From: Streptomyces sp. NBC_00223
GTDB lineage: Bacteria; Actinomycetota; Actinomycetes; Streptomycetales; Streptomycetaceae
Length of the DNA: 64,000 bases
Direction of reading: 5' to 3'
NCBI RefSeq assembly: GCF_036199905.1
Contig: NZ_CP108109.1
Location: 2,666,001 to 2,730,000, forward strand
In this document: positions 1-10,221 of the stretch, in pieces
How positions within the stretch are numbered: position 1 is the first letter of the stretch
Layout: every line of letters starts with the position of its first letter
Position numbers and translations under genes: made by a program
Notes under the pieces: generated by a model
Told to the model about the DNA's origin: nothing
What the model saw: the letters and a program-made list of their open reading frames with translations, nothing else
The model's database searches: none

Positions 1-1327
1 CCAGCGCGGAGAGCCGTTCGTCGCCGCGGCGCAGCCACAGGTGCGGGGCACGGCCGCCCGGTTCGGCGACGGGCCGGAAGTCCTCGGGGACCGGCCGGCC
101 GTCGGCGGGGGCGCCCTCGACCGCGCCGGTCAGATAGCGGTAGCCCAGCACCACCGCGAGCATTCCGGCCTGCCGCCCGGTGCCGGGGCTGACGTCGTAC
201 CCGGGGTGGCGGTGCTCGGCCGAGCGGGAGGAGGCGCGGGCGCCGGTGGCCAGCGCGACCGCGCGGCGCTCGGCGTCGTAGGTCTCCAGCAGTCCGGGGC
301 CGGCCCAGCCGTGCAGCACGGCGGCCAGCTTCCAGGCGAGGTTGTGGGCGTCCTGGATGCCGGTGTTCGAGCCGAAGGCGCCCGTGGGCGACATCTCGTG
401 GGCGGAGTCGCCGGCCAGGAAGATCCGGCCGTCGGAGTAACGCTCGGCCACCCGTTCGGCCGCGTGCCAGGGGGCCTTTCCGGTGATCTCGACCTCCAGG
501 TCGGGGACGCCGGTCGCGGTCCGGATGAGCCGTACGCAGCGCTCGTCGGTGAAGTCCTCCAGCGTCTCGCCGTCGTCGGGGCACCAGGGCGCGTGGAAGA
601 CCCAGTGCTGCGCGTTGTCCACCGGCAGCAGCGCGCCCGGGCTCTCGGGGTTGGTCAGGTAGCAGACGATGAAGCGCCGGTCGCCGACCGCGTCGGCCAG
701 CCGCTTGGCGGTGAAGGTGACGCTCACGTTGTGGAAGAGGTCGCCGGGCCCGGTCATGGCGATGCCGAGCCCTTCGCGCACCGGGCTGCGCGGACCGTCG
801 GCGGCGACCAGGTAGTCCGCCCGGACCGTACGGGTCTCGCCGGTGTCCCGTGACCTGATCTCGGCCGTGACCCCGTCGGCGTCCTGGGCGCAGGAGACCA
901 GTTCGGTGCCGAAGCGCATGTCGCCGCCGAGATCACGGGCGGCGTCCAGCAGCACCGGCTCCAGGTCGTTCTGGCTGCACAGGCACCAGCCGGAGGGGCT
1001 GAGCCGGGACAGGGCCCCGCCCGGGTCGATCTGCCGGAACAGCCACTCCTGTTCCGAGCCGGTCAGCGTGTCGGCCTGCAGGATGCCGTGGTTCTCGGCC
1101 AGGACGGAGGCCGCCTCGCGGATCGCGGGCTCCACGCCCGCGGCCCGGAACAGCTCCATCGTGCGGACGTTGTTGCCGCGCCCGCGGGGGTGGTGCGAGG
1201 TGCGCGCGTGCCGCTCCACGAGCAGGTGCGGAACGCCCAGGCGGCCGAGGAAGAGCGACGTGGACAGCCCCACCAGGGAGCCGCCGACGATCAGGACGGG
1301 CACGCGGTCGTCGGTCTTGTGTGTCAT
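1..1327 (-). CDS. whiE-VIII: FAD-dependent aromatic polyketide hydroxylase, spore pigment (whiE ORFVIII-like), C-terminus off the window
   Basis: A flavin monooxygenase of the aromatic-polyketide hydroxylase family, predicted to hydroxylate the spore-pigment polyketide using FAD and NAD(P)H. The start is ATG at 1327 and 442 codons are visible before the left edge cuts the gene. The N-terminus carries the dinucleotide-binding loop VLIVGGSLVGLSTSLFLGR, a mid-protein DG motif (VAADGPRSPVRE) and the second FAD motif FLAGDSAHEMSPTGAFG. The missing C-terminus would hold the usual thioredoxin-like domain. It is divergent from the other seven whiE-type genes, exactly as whiE ORFVIII is arranged in Streptomyces coelicolor. 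The cluster match makes the assignment strong; the exact hydroxylation position is unknown. Confidence 0.9.
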   Translation of the reverse strand, partial: MTHKTDDRVPVLIVGGSLVGLSTSLFLGRLGVPHLLVERHARTSHHPRGRGNNVRTMELFRAAGVEPAIREAASVLAENHGILQADTLTGSEQEWLFRQIDPGGALSRLSPSGWCLCSQNDLEPVLLDAARDLGGDMRFGTELVSCAQDADGVTAEIRSRDTGETRTVRADYLVAADGPRSPVREGLGIAMTGPGDLFHNVSVTFTAKRLADAVGDRRFIVCYLTNPESPGALLPVDNAQHWVFHAPWCPDDGETLEDFTDERCVRLIRTATGVPDLEVEITGKAPWHAAERVAERYSDGRIFLAGDSAHEMSPTGAFGSNTGIQDAHNLAWKLAAVLHGWAGPGLLETYDAERRAVALATGARASSRSAEHRHPGYDVSPGTGRQAGMLAVVLGYRYLTGAVEGAPADGRPVPEDFRPVAEPGGRAPHLWLRRGDERLSAL

Positions 1328-1596
1328 GCGGTGTCTCCAGGGTGAGGGGGCTCGGCGGTCCCGGCCCGGTACGCGGGAGCGGCGGCCGCCGGCTGCTTTC
1401 CGGCTGCGTTGCTCCATTCCCTGCCGGGAGCCCGTCGACCGGCGCTTCACCCGCCCGCCGCACGCACCGTGCGCGATCCACGGCGCCGCGTGAGCATCGG
1501 TGGTAGCCGGACCCGCCGGCCGCACACGGCTTCCGGCATATGCCGGGGTCCCGCGCCGCGGGCCCCGCGGCCCCGCACTGGAGAGGAACGAACCCC
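1328..1596. promoter_or_regulatory. Divergent promoter region of the spore-pigment cluster
   Basis: A 269-bp gap between the divergent hydroxylase and the ORFI-VII operon, so it must hold both promoters. In S. coelicolor the corresponding gap carries two sporulation-timed promoters, one of them sigma-F dependent; I could not identify convincing -10/-35 boxes by eye here. A ribosome-binding site (GGAGAGG, about 1580-1586) precedes the GTG at 1597. Confidence 0.6.
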
Positions 1597-2973
1597 GTGA
1601 CGACGACTCTGGACGAACGGCACATCCCGCACCCCGACTCCGGGACGACCCGGCTGCGCGTCGTTCTGCTGCTCGACGTGCTCGACGGCAGGCAGGAGAA
1701 CTTCCTGGCGGCGTACGAGGCGATACGCCACCAGGTGGCCTCGGTGCCGGGCCACCTCAGCGACCAGCTCTGCCAGTCCCTGGGGAACTCCTCGCAGTGG
1801 CTGATCACCAGCGAGTGGGAGAACAGCGAACGCTTCCTGGAGTGGGTGGAGAGCGCCGCCCACCGCAAGATGGTCGAGCCGCTGCACGGCTGCGTACGCG
1901 ACACCACCTCGCTGCGGTTCCTCATCACCCGCGAGACCCCCGAGCCGGGGCCGGACGGGCATGTGACCGGCGGGCACCGGACCCTCGCGGGCACGTCGGC
2001 GGCCGGCGGGCCCGGACCGGTGAAGTCCGGTCAGGCCGCACGGACCGCCAAACCCGCCAAGCCCGGTGGTTCCGCGAAGTCCGTCAAGCCGACGGGCGCG
2101 CCCAGGTCCGGCAAGCCCGCCGGGGCCGCCAGGCCCGGCCGGCCCGGCAAGGCGGCCACGTCCGCCAAGGCCCGGCCGGTGAACACCCCCGGCGTCGTCG
2201 GCCGCGCCCCGCGCAGCGCCGTGCTCGACCCGCTGCCCGCCCCGCCGCTGTGCACCGGCGGGGTCGTACGCCACGCGATCACCTTCACCGTCAAGCCCGG
2301 CAGCGAGCAGACCGTGGCCGGGTTCCTGGCCTCCTACCGCTCCCCGCGCTCCCGGGTCGACGCCGACACCCAACTGCGCCGCACCTCGCTCTTCATGTAC
2401 GGCAACCGGGTGGTCCGGGCCGTCGAGGTGACCGGCGACCTGGGCAACGCGCTGCGGTACGTGGCCGCGCAGCCCGAGATCAGGGCCGTGGAGGAGGCGA
2501 TCAACCCGTATCTGGAGGAGGTCAGGGACCTCACCGACCCCGCCTCCGCCCGGGCCTTCTTCGCCCGCGCGGCGCTGCCGGCCGTCGAGCACGTCACCGG
2601 TACTCCCGGGGCCGGCGAGGACGACGCCCTGATCCGGCACGCGTTCTTCTACCCGGTCCGGCCCGGCCACGGCGCCGAGGCGGCCGGGCTGCTCGCCGAA
2701 CTGGACGCGGCGGCCGCCGCCGAGGACGGCCAGCCGCTCGCCGGCAGCACGGTCTTCCACCGCGACGACCTGCTGGTCCGCGTCATCGATCTGCGCAAGC
2801 CGCACCGCGGTGCCCGGGTGGGCGCCGCCGTGGGCGGGGCCGCCGACGCGCTGAGCCGGCTGCTCGACCTCGACCCGCGGCACGGCAGGGACGGCGGGGA
2901 CGCCACCGGGCTGTCGTTCGGCGGCCGCACGATGAGCCTCGTCACCGACCGCCGGGCGCAGGACGACGCCTGA
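1597..2973 (+). CDS. whiE-I: Antibiotic-biosynthesis-monooxygenase/SchA-CurD fusion protein (whiE ORFI-like)
   Basis: A 458-residue protein heading the pigment operon. Residues about 15-110 look like a ferredoxin-fold antibiotic biosynthesis monooxygenase (ABM) domain (RVVLLLDVLDGRQENFLAAY, then a conserved SEWENSERFLEWV helix). Residues about 125-205 are a low-complexity Lys/Ala/Pro/Gly linker with repeated KP/AKP. Residues about 225-440 match the SchA/CurD domain typical of spore-pigment clusters (HAITFTVKPG, then RRTSLFMYGNRVVRAVEV). Its exact role in pigment formation is not established; a tailoring oxidation or cyclisation is an inference. The GTG at 1597 is chosen because GGAGAGG lies just upstream; an in-frame ATG at 1540 has no such site. 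Confidence 0.85.
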   Translation: MTTTLDERHIPHPDSGTTRLRVVLLLDVLDGRQENFLAAYEAIRHQVASVPGHLSDQLCQSLGNSSQWLITSEWENSERFLEWVESAAHRKMVEPLHGCVRDTTSLRFLITRETPEPGPDGHVTGGHRTLAGTSAAGGPGPVKSGQAARTAKPAKPGGSAKSVKPTGAPRSGKPAGAARPGRPGKAATSAKARPVNTPGVVGRAPRSAVLDPLPAPPLCTGGVVRHAITFTVKPGSEQTVAGFLASYRSPRSRVDADTQLRRTSLFMYGNRVVRAVEVTGDLGNALRYVAAQPEIRAVEEAINPYLEEVRDLTDPASARAFFARAALPAVEHVTGTPGAGEDDALIRHAFFYPVRPGHGAEAAGLLAELDAAAAAEDGQPLAGSTVFHRDDLLVRVIDLRKPHRGARVGAAVGGAADALSRLLDLDPRHGRDGGDATGLSFGGRTMSLVTDRRAQDDA

Positions 2974-3165
2974 TCCGCCCGGCCCCTCCCCCGGTCCCGC
3001 CCGTACGGCCGTACCGCTCCCCCGCCCGCGCACCCCGGGCCCGTACGCGCTCCCGATGCCGGAGCCGGGCCGCGCGGAGCCGCGACCCGCACCCCCACAC
3101 CCCCGCCCCGCATCCCCGTAACCCGCACCCGCGTTCGCACCACCGAGTCACACCAAGGAGCCGCC

Positions 3166-3642
3166 ATGACCCAGCCCGCACGCATCGTGCACCTCGACGA
3201 CACCAGCCCGAACCGGCGGCGCGGCGGCGACCTGCGCGCCGTGCTGACCCCGACGTCCGTGGGCGCCACCAGCGGCTTCATGGGGATGGCGATCATCCGC
3301 CCGGGTGAGCGGATCAGCGAGCACTACCACCCGTACTCCGAGGAGTTCGTCTTCGTCGTCAGCGGGTCGCTCGAAGTGGACCTGGACGGCGTGAGCCACC
3401 CGCTGCGCCCGGACCACGGACTGCTGATCCCGATCGACGTCCGGCACCGCTTCCGCAACGTGGGCGACACCGAGGCCCGGATGGTCTTCCACCTCGGGCC
3501 GCTCGCGCCGCGCCCGGAGCTGGGGCATGTGGACACCGAGGACGCCGAAGACGCTCAGGAGACCGTGGACGCCATGGGTGCCGCCGCGCCCGCGCGGGCC
3601 GACGCGGCGGCGCCTCCCGACCCCGCGGGGGCGAGGGCATGA
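3166..3642 (+). CDS. whiE-II: Cupin-domain polyketide tailoring protein (whiE ORFII-like)
   Basis: A 158-residue single-domain cupin. Cupin motif 1 is seen at about residues 45-66 ([20 protein letters not shown]) and motif 2 near [13 protein letters not shown], giving the usual His/Glu metal-binding set. It sits between ORFI and KS-alpha, the position of whiE ORFII, and its stop overlaps the KS-alpha start by ATGA, so the two are translationally coupled. The C-terminal 40 residues are Ala/Asp-rich and probably disordered. Members of this family are thought to assist cyclisation or oxygenation of the poly-beta-ketone; the precise reaction is unknown. Confidence 0.85.
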   Translation: MTQPARIVHLDDTSPNRRRGGDLRAVLTPTSVGATSGFMGMAIIRPGERISEHYHPYSEEFVFVVSGSLEVDLDGVSHPLRPDHGLLIPIDVRHRFRNVGDTEARMVFHLGPLAPRPELGHVDTEDAEDAQETVDAMGAAAPARADAAAPPDPAGARA

Positions 3643-4907
3643 CGCGGCGGGTGGCGGTCACCGGACTCGGGGTGGTCGCGCCCGGCGGCATCGGCGTACC
3701 CGCCTTCTGGGACCTGCTCACCGCCGGACGGACGGCGACCCGGGGCATCACCCTCTTCGACCCCGAGGGGTTCCGCTCCCGGATCGCCGCCGAGTGCGAC
3801 TTCGACGCCGCGTCCCACGGACTCGGCCCGAAGCTCGCCGAACGCGCCGACCGCTACGTCCAGTTCGCGCTGGCCGCCGCCCGCGAGGCGATCGGCGACA
3901 GCGGCCTGGACCTGGCCGGCCTCGACCCCTGGCGGACGGGTGTCTGCCTGGGTTCCGCGGTCGGCGGCACCACCCGGCTGGAGCGCGACTACGTGGCCGT
4001 CAGCCGCTCCGGCAGCCGCTGGGACGTGGTGGCCGAGAAGGCCGGGCCGCATCTGCACCGGGCCTTCTCGCCCAGCGCGCTCGCCTCCGAGGTGGCCGAG
4101 GACATCGGCGCCCAGGGCCCGGTGCAGACGGTCTCGACCGGCTGCACCTCCGGGCTCGACGCGGTCGGCCACGCCTTCCACGCCGTCAAGGAGGGCCGGG
4201 CCGACCTCGTGGTGGCCGGCGCCTCGGACTCGCCGATCTCGCCCATCACCGTGGCCTGCTTCGACGCGATCAAGGCCACCTCGACCCGCAACGACGACCC
4301 GGCGCACGCCTCGCGCCCCTTCGACGCCGACCGCGACGGCTTCGTGCTCGGCGAGGGCTCGGCCGTACTGCTGCTGGAGGAGATGGAGCACGCCCGCCGC
4401 CGCGGCGCCCGGATCTACTGCGAGCTGCGCGGCTTCGCCACCTTCGGCAACGCCTACCACATGACCGGACTCACCGCCGAGGGCCGGGAGATGTCCGAGG
4501 CGATCGACCACGCCCTGGACGAGGCCCGGCTCGACCGCACCGGGATCGACTACGTCAACGCCCACGGCTCGGGCACCAAGCAGAACGACCGGCACGAGAC
4601 CGCCGCCGTCAAGCGCTCGCTCGGCGAGCACGCCCGCACGGTGCCGATGAGTTCGATCAAGTCCATGGTCGGCCACTCGCTCGGCGCCATCGGCGCCATC
4701 GAACTCGCCGCCTGCGCCCTGGCGTTGACCCACGGCGTGGTCCCGCCGACCGCCAACTACGAGACCCCGGACCCGGACTGCGACCTGGACTACGTGCCCC
4801 GCACGGCACGTACCGCCAAGCTGCGGTCGGTGCTGTCGGTCGGCAGCGGATTCGGCGGCTTCCAGTCCGCCGTGGTGCTCGCGCGCGCCGAAGGGAGCAC
4901 GTCATGA
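3639..4907 (+). CDS. whiE-III: Type II PKS ketosynthase alpha (whiE ORFIII-like)
   Basis: The 422-residue condensing subunit that extends the pigment polyketide with malonyl-ACP. The N-terminus [17 protein letters not shown] is typical of the family. The active-site cysteine is Cys169 in [16 protein letters not shown], and the two catalytic histidines are His309 (NAHGSGTK) and His346 (SMVGHSLGA) with Lys341 nearby, so the catalytic set is complete. It overlaps the cupin gene upstream and the chain-length-factor gene downstream by ATGA, the standard KS-alpha/KS-beta coupling. It works as a heterodimer with the next gene product in the cytoplasm. Confidence 0.96.
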   Translation: MTRRVAVTGLGVVAPGGIGVPAFWDLLTAGRTATRGITLFDPEGFRSRIAAECDFDAASHGLGPKLAERADRYVQFALAAAREAIGDSGLDLAGLDPWRTGVCLGSAVGGTTRLERDYVAVSRSGSRWDVVAEKAGPHLHRAFSPSALASEVAEDIGAQGPVQTVSTGCTSGLDAVGHAFHAVKEGRADLVVAGASDSPISPITVACFDAIKATSTRNDDPAHASRPFDADRDGFVLGEGSAVLLLEEMEHARRRGARIYCELRGFATFGNAYHMTGLTAEGREMSEAIDHALDEARLDRTGIDYVNAHGSGTKQNDRHETAAVKRSLGEHARTVPMSSIKSMVGHSLGAIGAIELAACALALTHGVVPPTANYETPDPDCDLDYVPRTARTAKLRSVLSVGSGFGGFQSAVVLARAEGSTS

Positions 4908-6196
4908 CACAGCAGCCCGAACGCGGTTCCGGGCAGAGGCCGCGGAGGTCCGCGGGAAAGTCCGGCAGCCGGCGGGTGGTGGTGACCGGCCTGGGCGTCG
5001 TCGCGCCGGGCGGCATCGGCACCGAGGCTTTCTGGAAGTCGCTGGTCCGGGGGGTGTCCGTGCTCGGCCCGGTCACCCGCGACGGCTGCGCCGATCTGCC
5101 GCTGAAGGTGGCCGGCGAGGTGACCGGCTTCGATCCGGCCGCGCTGGTCGAGCAGCGCTTCCTCGTACAGACCGACCGCTTCACGCACTTCGCCATGGCC
5201 GCCGCAGAACTGGCCCTGGACGATGCCCGGTTGGCCGCCGACCCGGAACGGCCCTTCGCCATCGGCGTGGTGACCGCGGCCGGCTCCGGCGGCGGCGCGT
5301 TCGGCCAGGGCGAGCTTCAGCAACTGTGGGGCAAGGGACCGCAGTTCGTCGGCCCCTACCAGTCGATCGCCTGGTTCTACGCCGCCAGCACCGGCCAGAT
5401 CTCCATCCGCGGCGGCTTCCAGGGCCCCTGCGGGGTGCTGGCCAACGACGAGGCCGGCGGCCTCGACGCCTTCGCACAGGCCCGCGGCGCCATCGCCCGC
5501 GGCACCGACGCCATGGTCGTCGGCGCCACCGAGGCGCCGCTGGCCCCGTACTCGGTGGTCTGCCAGCTCGGCTACCCCGACCTCAGCCTCTCCGACGACC
5601 CGCAGCGGGCCTATCTGCCCTTCACCGCCGACGCGCACGGCTTCTCGCCCGCCGAGGGCGGCGCGATGTTCGTGCTGGAGGAGGAGGGCGCGGCCGAGCG
5701 CCGGGGCGCGACCGCCCGGGCCGTCGTCGCCGGGCACGCCGCGACCTTCACCGGCACCGCCGGCTGGGAACGCTCCCGGCAGGGCCTGGCGAGGGCGATC
5801 CGGGACGCCCTCGACGAGGCGGAGTGCTCGGCCCGGGACGTGGACGTGGTCTTCGCCGACGCGCTCGGCGTGCCCGAGGCCGACCAGGCCGAGGCGCTGG
5901 CCATCGCCGACGCGCTCGGCCCGCACGCGGTCAATGTCCCCGTCACCGCGCCCAAGACCGGTTACGGCCGGGCCTATTCGGCGGCCGCGGCCCTCGACGT
6001 GGCCTCGGCCGTGCTCGCCCTTGAGCACGGCGTGGTGCCCCCCACCCCCAATGTCACCGAGGTGCGGCACGACCTCGATGTCGTCACCGGCGAGGCACGC
6101 AGCGCCGATCTGCGCACGGCCCTCGTGCTCAGCCGCGGCCTGATGGGCTGCAACGCGGCCCTGGTGCTGCGCCGCGGCCCCGACCCCCGGCGCTGA
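4904..6196 (+). CDS. whiE-IV: Chain-length factor / ketosynthase beta (whiE ORFIV-like)
   Basis: A 430-residue partner of KS-alpha that sets chain length. It has the ketosynthase fold ([17 protein letters not shown]) but no active-site cysteine: the segment aligned with VSTGCTSG reads LANDEAGG, so the catalytic position is Glu183. Most described chain-length factors have Gln there. Residues 1-22 form a basic extension. The ATG at 4904 overlaps the KS-alpha stop. An AT-poor 78-bp gap with a good ribosome-binding site (GAAGGAGAA) separates it from the ACP gene. Confidence 0.95.
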   Translation: MTQQPERGSGQRPRRSAGKSGSRRVVVTGLGVVAPGGIGTEAFWKSLVRGVSVLGPVTRDGCADLPLKVAGEVTGFDPAALVEQRFLVQTDRFTHFAMAAAELALDDARLAADPERPFAIGVVTAAGSGGGAFGQGELQQLWGKGPQFVGPYQSIAWFYAASTGQISIRGGFQGPCGVLANDEAGGLDAFAQARGAIARGTDAMVVGATEAPLAPYSVVCQLGYPDLSLSDDPQRAYLPFTADAHGFSPAEGGAMFVLEEEGAAERRGATARAVVAGHAATFTGTAGWERSRQGLARAIRDALDEAECSARDVDVVFADALGVPEADQAEALAIADALGPHAVNVPVTAPKTGYGRAYSAAAALDVASAVLALEHGVVPPTPNVTEVRHDLDVVTGEARSADLRTALVLSRGLMGCNAALVLRRGPDPRR

Positions 6197-6274
6197 GCCG
6201 AGAACCCGGCGCCGCGGCACCCGCCGCCGGCGCCGGCCGTCACCCCCGTCTCCCTCTGTGAAGGAGAAGCACCG

Positions 6275-7007
<733 letters not shown>

Positions 7008-7009
7008 CG

Positions 7010-7345
7010 ATGCACCGCACGCTCATCGTCGCCCGGATGAAGCCGGGCTCCGCCCGCGACATCGCCGCGACCTTCGCGGCCTCCGACCGCGGCGAACTGC
7101 CCGGCCTGGTCGGGGTGACCGGCCGCAGCCTGTTCCAGTTCGGCGACCTGTATCTGCATCTGATCGAGGCCGAGCGCCCGCCCGGCCCCGAGATCGCCCG
7201 GCTGACCGACCACCCGGAGTTCCGGGGCGTCAGCGAGGCCCTGACCGCGCACGTCCAGGCGTACGACCCGGAGACCTGGCGGGAGCCGAAGGACGCGATG
7301 GCCAAGGAGTTCTACCGCTGGGAGCGCGAGGCCAGCGGCGTGTAG
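7010..7345 (+). CDS. whiE-VII: Polyketide cyclase, TcmI family (whiE ORFVII-like)
   Basis: A 111-residue ferredoxin-fold cyclase of the TcmI type that closes later rings of the pigment chromophore. The family pattern is plain: HRTLIVARMKPGSARDIA at the N-terminus, ASDRGELPGLVGVTGRSLFQ, and DLYLHLIEAE in the central strand. The ATG at 7010 is two bases after the aromatase stop with GGGAGG upstream. It is the last gene of the operon and is followed by a strong hairpin at 7379-7423. Confidence 0.92.
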   Translation: MHRTLIVARMKPGSARDIAATFAASDRGELPGLVGVTGRSLFQFGDLYLHLIEAERPPGPEIARLTDHPEFRGVSEALTAHVQAYDPETWREPKDAMAKEFYRWEREASGV

Positions 7346-7378
7346 CCGCCGTCCTCGGCTGTCGCGCTCCTCGCGTAC

Positions 7379-7423
7379 GTACGGGCCCCCGTGGCGGAGA
7401 CTTCCCGCCACGGGGGCCCGTAC
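7379..7423. terminator. Perfect 19-bp inverted repeat, bidirectional terminator
   Basis: GTACGGGCCCCCGTGGCGG (7379-7397) and its exact complement (7405-7423) flank a 7-nt loop. It lies between the convergent cyclase and methyltransferase genes and would stop transcription from both sides. No T-run, as usual in Streptomyces. Confidence 0.85.
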
Positions 7424-7446
7424 CGCTTGGGCGGCCCGGCTCCGGC

Positions 7447-8589
7447 TCAGCCGGCGACCACGGCCTCGAAGGCGTGCAGATAGGCGTTGACCGGGCGGAT
7501 CTCGCCGAGGACGAGCCCGGACTCGGCCATCAGCGCGGCCATGCTGTCCTTGGAGTGCTTGGCGCCGCCGACGTTCAGCAGCAGCAACAGGTCCATGGCC
7601 GTGGTGAACCGCGGGGACGGGCTGTCGTCGACCAGGTTCTCGATCACCAGCACCCGGGCGCCGGGCTCGGCGGCGGCCACCACGTTGCGCAGGGTGGCCC
7701 GGGTGCTGTGGTCGTCCCACTCCAGGATGTTCTTGATGATGTACAGGTCCGCGCGCACCGGGATCTCGACCCGGCAGTCGCCGGGCACCAGCCGCACCCG
7801 GGAGGCCAGCGCCCCGCCGTCGCGCAGCCGGGGGTCGGCGTCGGCGACGACGGTCGGCAGGTCGAGCAGGGTGCCGTGCAGGTCCGGGTACCTCTCCAGC
7901 AGCCCGGCGAGCGCGAGGCCCTGACCGCCGCCGATGTCGGCGACACGGGAGATCCCGGTGAGGTCCACATAGTCCACGAGGTCGCGGGCCGCCTGCCGGC
8001 TGGAGGAGGTCATGGCCCGGTCGAAGACCCGGGCGGACTCGCCCCCTTCGCTGTGCAGGTAGTCGAAGAAGCTCTTGCCGTAGAGGTCCGAGAAGACGTC
8101 CCGGCCCGACCTGACCGCGTCGTCCAGCCGCGGCCACGCCTGCCAGGTCCACGGCTCGGTGCACCACAGCGCGATGTGGTGGAGGCTGTCGGGGGTGTCC
8201 TGACGCAGCAGCCGTGACATCTCGGTGTGTGTGAAGCGGCCGTCCTCGGTCTCGGCGAAGACCCCGTAGCAGGACAGCGCGAGGAGCAGCCGGCGCAGCG
8301 GGCGGGGCTCGGCGCCGACCGTACGGGCCAGTTCGTCGGCCGTCTCGGGGGTGTCGCCGAGGGCGTCGGCGAGGCCGAGCCGGGCGGCGGCGCGTACGGA
8401 GGCGGCGGGCGCGGCGCCGAAGACGATCTCGCGCAGGCGCATGGAGGCGTTGGCGGGGGTGTGGTCGTGCCCGTTCCCGGTGTGGCTGCCGGGGGTGGGC
8501 GGGGGCGCGGTGGTGAGCGGTCCCGTCGTGGGGGGCACGGCGGGGGTCGTCGGGGAGGTGGACGCGGTGGAAGGCGGGGTGGTGGTCAT
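7447..8589 (-). CDS. SAM-dependent O-methyltransferase (polyketide/small-molecule type)
   Basis: A 380-residue methyltransferase of the plant-OMT-like family seen in polyketide clusters. Residues 1-48 are Thr/Pro-rich and probably disordered; about 50-140 form the winged-helix dimerisation domain (SMRLREIVFGAAPAASVRAA); SAM motif I is VADIGGGQG at 217-224; the region DLYIIKNILEWDD is the post-II catalytic strand. It converges with the pigment operon, so it may methylate the pigment, but proximity is the only evidence. The ATG at 8589 has AGGAGAAAGG upstream; a shorter start at Met50 is possible. Confidence 0.85.
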   Translation of the reverse strand: MTTTPPSTASTSPTTPAVPPTTGPLTTAPPPTPGSHTGNGHDHTPANASMRLREIVFGAAPAASVRAAARLGLADALGDTPETADELARTVGAEPRPLRRLLLALSCYGVFAETEDGRFTHTEMSRLLRQDTPDSLHHIALWCTEPWTWQAWPRLDDAVRSGRDVFSDLYGKSFFDYLHSEGGESARVFDRAMTSSSRQAARDLVDYVDLTGISRVADIGGGQGLALAGLLERYPDLHGTLLDLPTVVADADPRLRDGGALASRVRLVPGDCRVEIPVRADLYIIKNILEWDDHSTRATLRNVVAAAEPGARVLVIENLVDDSPSPRFTTAMDLLLLLNVGGAKHSKDSMAALMAESGLVLGEIRPVNAYLHAFEAVVAG

Positions 8590-8719
8590 GGGGCCGCCCT
8601 TTCTCCTGGCGGTTCGGAAGGGATGGGACGGCTGAGCGGTGTGGGCGCTGCCGCTTCGGTGGGGGCGGGGGCGCGGCCGGTCGGCCGGGGGCGGCCGGTG
8701 GGCCGGTCCTGGCCGCCGG

Positions 8720-9928
8720 TCAGCAGCGGCCCGCGGGCAGGGAGACCGCGCAGTCGTTGCCGGTGAACGTGTTGCCGCTCCCGGTGTCGTGGTCGGCCAG
8801 GTCGGCCGGGCCGTTGCGCAGCACCGTGTTGTTCTCGACGGAGTTGCCGGAGCTGGGCGAGCCGACGAAGCTCGGGAAGAACACGACGCCGCCGGACAGC
8901 GGGGAGGCGCCGACGTTGTCGGTGACGGTGTTCCCCGTGACGACCGTGTCCTCGACGCCGGTCAGCACGATTCCGCTGCCCTGCACGTACGGCAGCCGGC
9001 TGGTCGCCGCGCAGTACGCGTTGTTGCCGGTCACGGTGTTGCCGCTGACGGTCATGGCGCCGGCCCTGGGGACGTTCTCGTCGCCGACGAGGAAGAGGCC
9101 GCCGCAGTTGCCCGACATCGTGTTGTCCGCCACGGTCAGATTCCGGGCCCGCCGTACGACGACCCCGATCTGGTTGCCGGAGACCGCGTTGTGGCTGATC
9201 AGGGCGCCCTCGGTGTCGATGGCGCCGGCCTCGCCCTCGGTGGTGTTGGCCAGGAAGATCCCGGCCTCGCCGTTCCTGTCGGCCCGGTTGCCGGTGAACC
9301 CGGTCCGTACGGACTTCTCCGCGCCGATGCCGTAGAGGCCGTTGGCGTCGGCGCGTACGTCCCTGACGGTCAGTCCGTCGGTCTCGGTGCCGGAGACGCC
9401 GTACTTCGCGAAGCCGGTGACGGTCAGGGACTCGACGGTCACGCCGGTCAGGCGGTGGCCGGGGGTGCCGGTGACGCAGATGCCGTTGCCCGCCAGGGCG
9501 CAGGCGTCGGAGGCGGCGTCGGTCGGGGTGGCGGCCGCGGTGGGGGCCGTGGTGGGGGTGTCGGCCGCCGGGGTCGTCGTGGCCGAGGTCGTCGTGGCCG
9601 AGGTCGTCGTGTCAGGGGCTGTCGAGGTCGGGGGTGTCGTGGTCGGGGTCGTTGCCGCCGGGGGCGGGGTCGCGGGGGTGATCACCGTGAGGGCGCCCGT
9701 ACCGCGGAGGGTCAGACCGGGGACGGTGATCCGTACGCTCTCCCGGTACGTGCCCGGCAGGACGAGGACGGTGTCGCCCGGCGCGGCGGCGTCGACGGCC
9801 CGCTGGATCGACTCCCCCGGCAGGACCACCCGCACCCCCACGGCGTGCGCGGGGGGCGTCACGCCGAGACCGAGGGCGGCGACGCCGACCGCCGTACCCG
9901 CCACCTGCTGAAACCGTCGCACGGTCAT
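8720..9928 (-). CDS. Secreted right-handed parallel beta-helix protein
   Basis: A 402-residue exported protein. The ATG at 9928 starts a classical signal peptide (MTVRRFQQVAGTAVGVAALG, cleavage after AHA). A mature N-terminal segment with ESIQRAVDAAAPGDTVLVLPG is the typical opening of pectate-lyase-like repeats, then comes a Thr/Ala/Pro-rich stretch (about 95-145), then repeated NxVTGN/NxVSGN turns characteristic of a parallel beta-helix. Such folds bind or cleave polysaccharides, but no catalytic residues can be assigned. It is monocistronic as far as can be seen. Confidence 0.8.
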   Translation of the reverse strand: MTVRRFQQVAGTAVGVAALGLGVTPPAHAVGVRVVLPGESIQRAVDAAAPGDTVLVLPGTYRESVRITVPGLTLRGTGALTVITPATPPPAATTPTTTPPTSTAPDTTTSATTTSATTTPAADTPTTAPTAAATPTDAASDACALAGNGICVTGTPGHRLTGVTVESLTVTGFAKYGVSGTETDGLTVRDVRADANGLYGIGAEKSVRTGFTGNRADRNGEAGIFLANTTEGEAGAIDTEGALISHNAVSGNQIGVVVRRARNLTVADNTMSGNCGGLFLVGDENVPRAGAMTVSGNTVTGNNAYCAATSRLPYVQGSGIVLTGVEDTVVTGNTVTDNVGASPLSGGVVFFPSFVGSPSSGNSVENNTVLRNGPADLADHDTGSGNTFTGNDCAVSLPAGRC

Positions 9929-10221
9929 GGGCCCAACCCGCTTTCCAGGAGTGATCCGCACGCGGGAGCACGGTGCTCGGGGCGGATGCGAGGGACGTTC
10001 GACGGCGGCCACCGCGCGCCGCTCCTCCGCGCCGCGCACGCGTCCGCCAGCTCGAAGCTATGGGTGATCACGGGCTCCCGCCACAGGTGTTCGCCCGCCC
10101 GGGAGCGGCCCTCCGGGGGTGGGGTCCGGGCGGGCGCGCGGCGGGGGTGAGGGGTGCGGGTCCGGGCGGCCCGGGGCGGGGGCGCCGGGCGGGTCGGGGC
10201 CCGGGGCGCGTATCGGCGGGG
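9929..10221. other. Gap between beta-helix and sensor-kinase genes
   Basis: A 293-bp stretch that must contain the beta-helix promoter and the end of the two-component operon. It is very GC-rich; open frames cross it but none has a ribosome-binding site or recognisable product. I see no clear hairpin. Confidence 0.5.
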
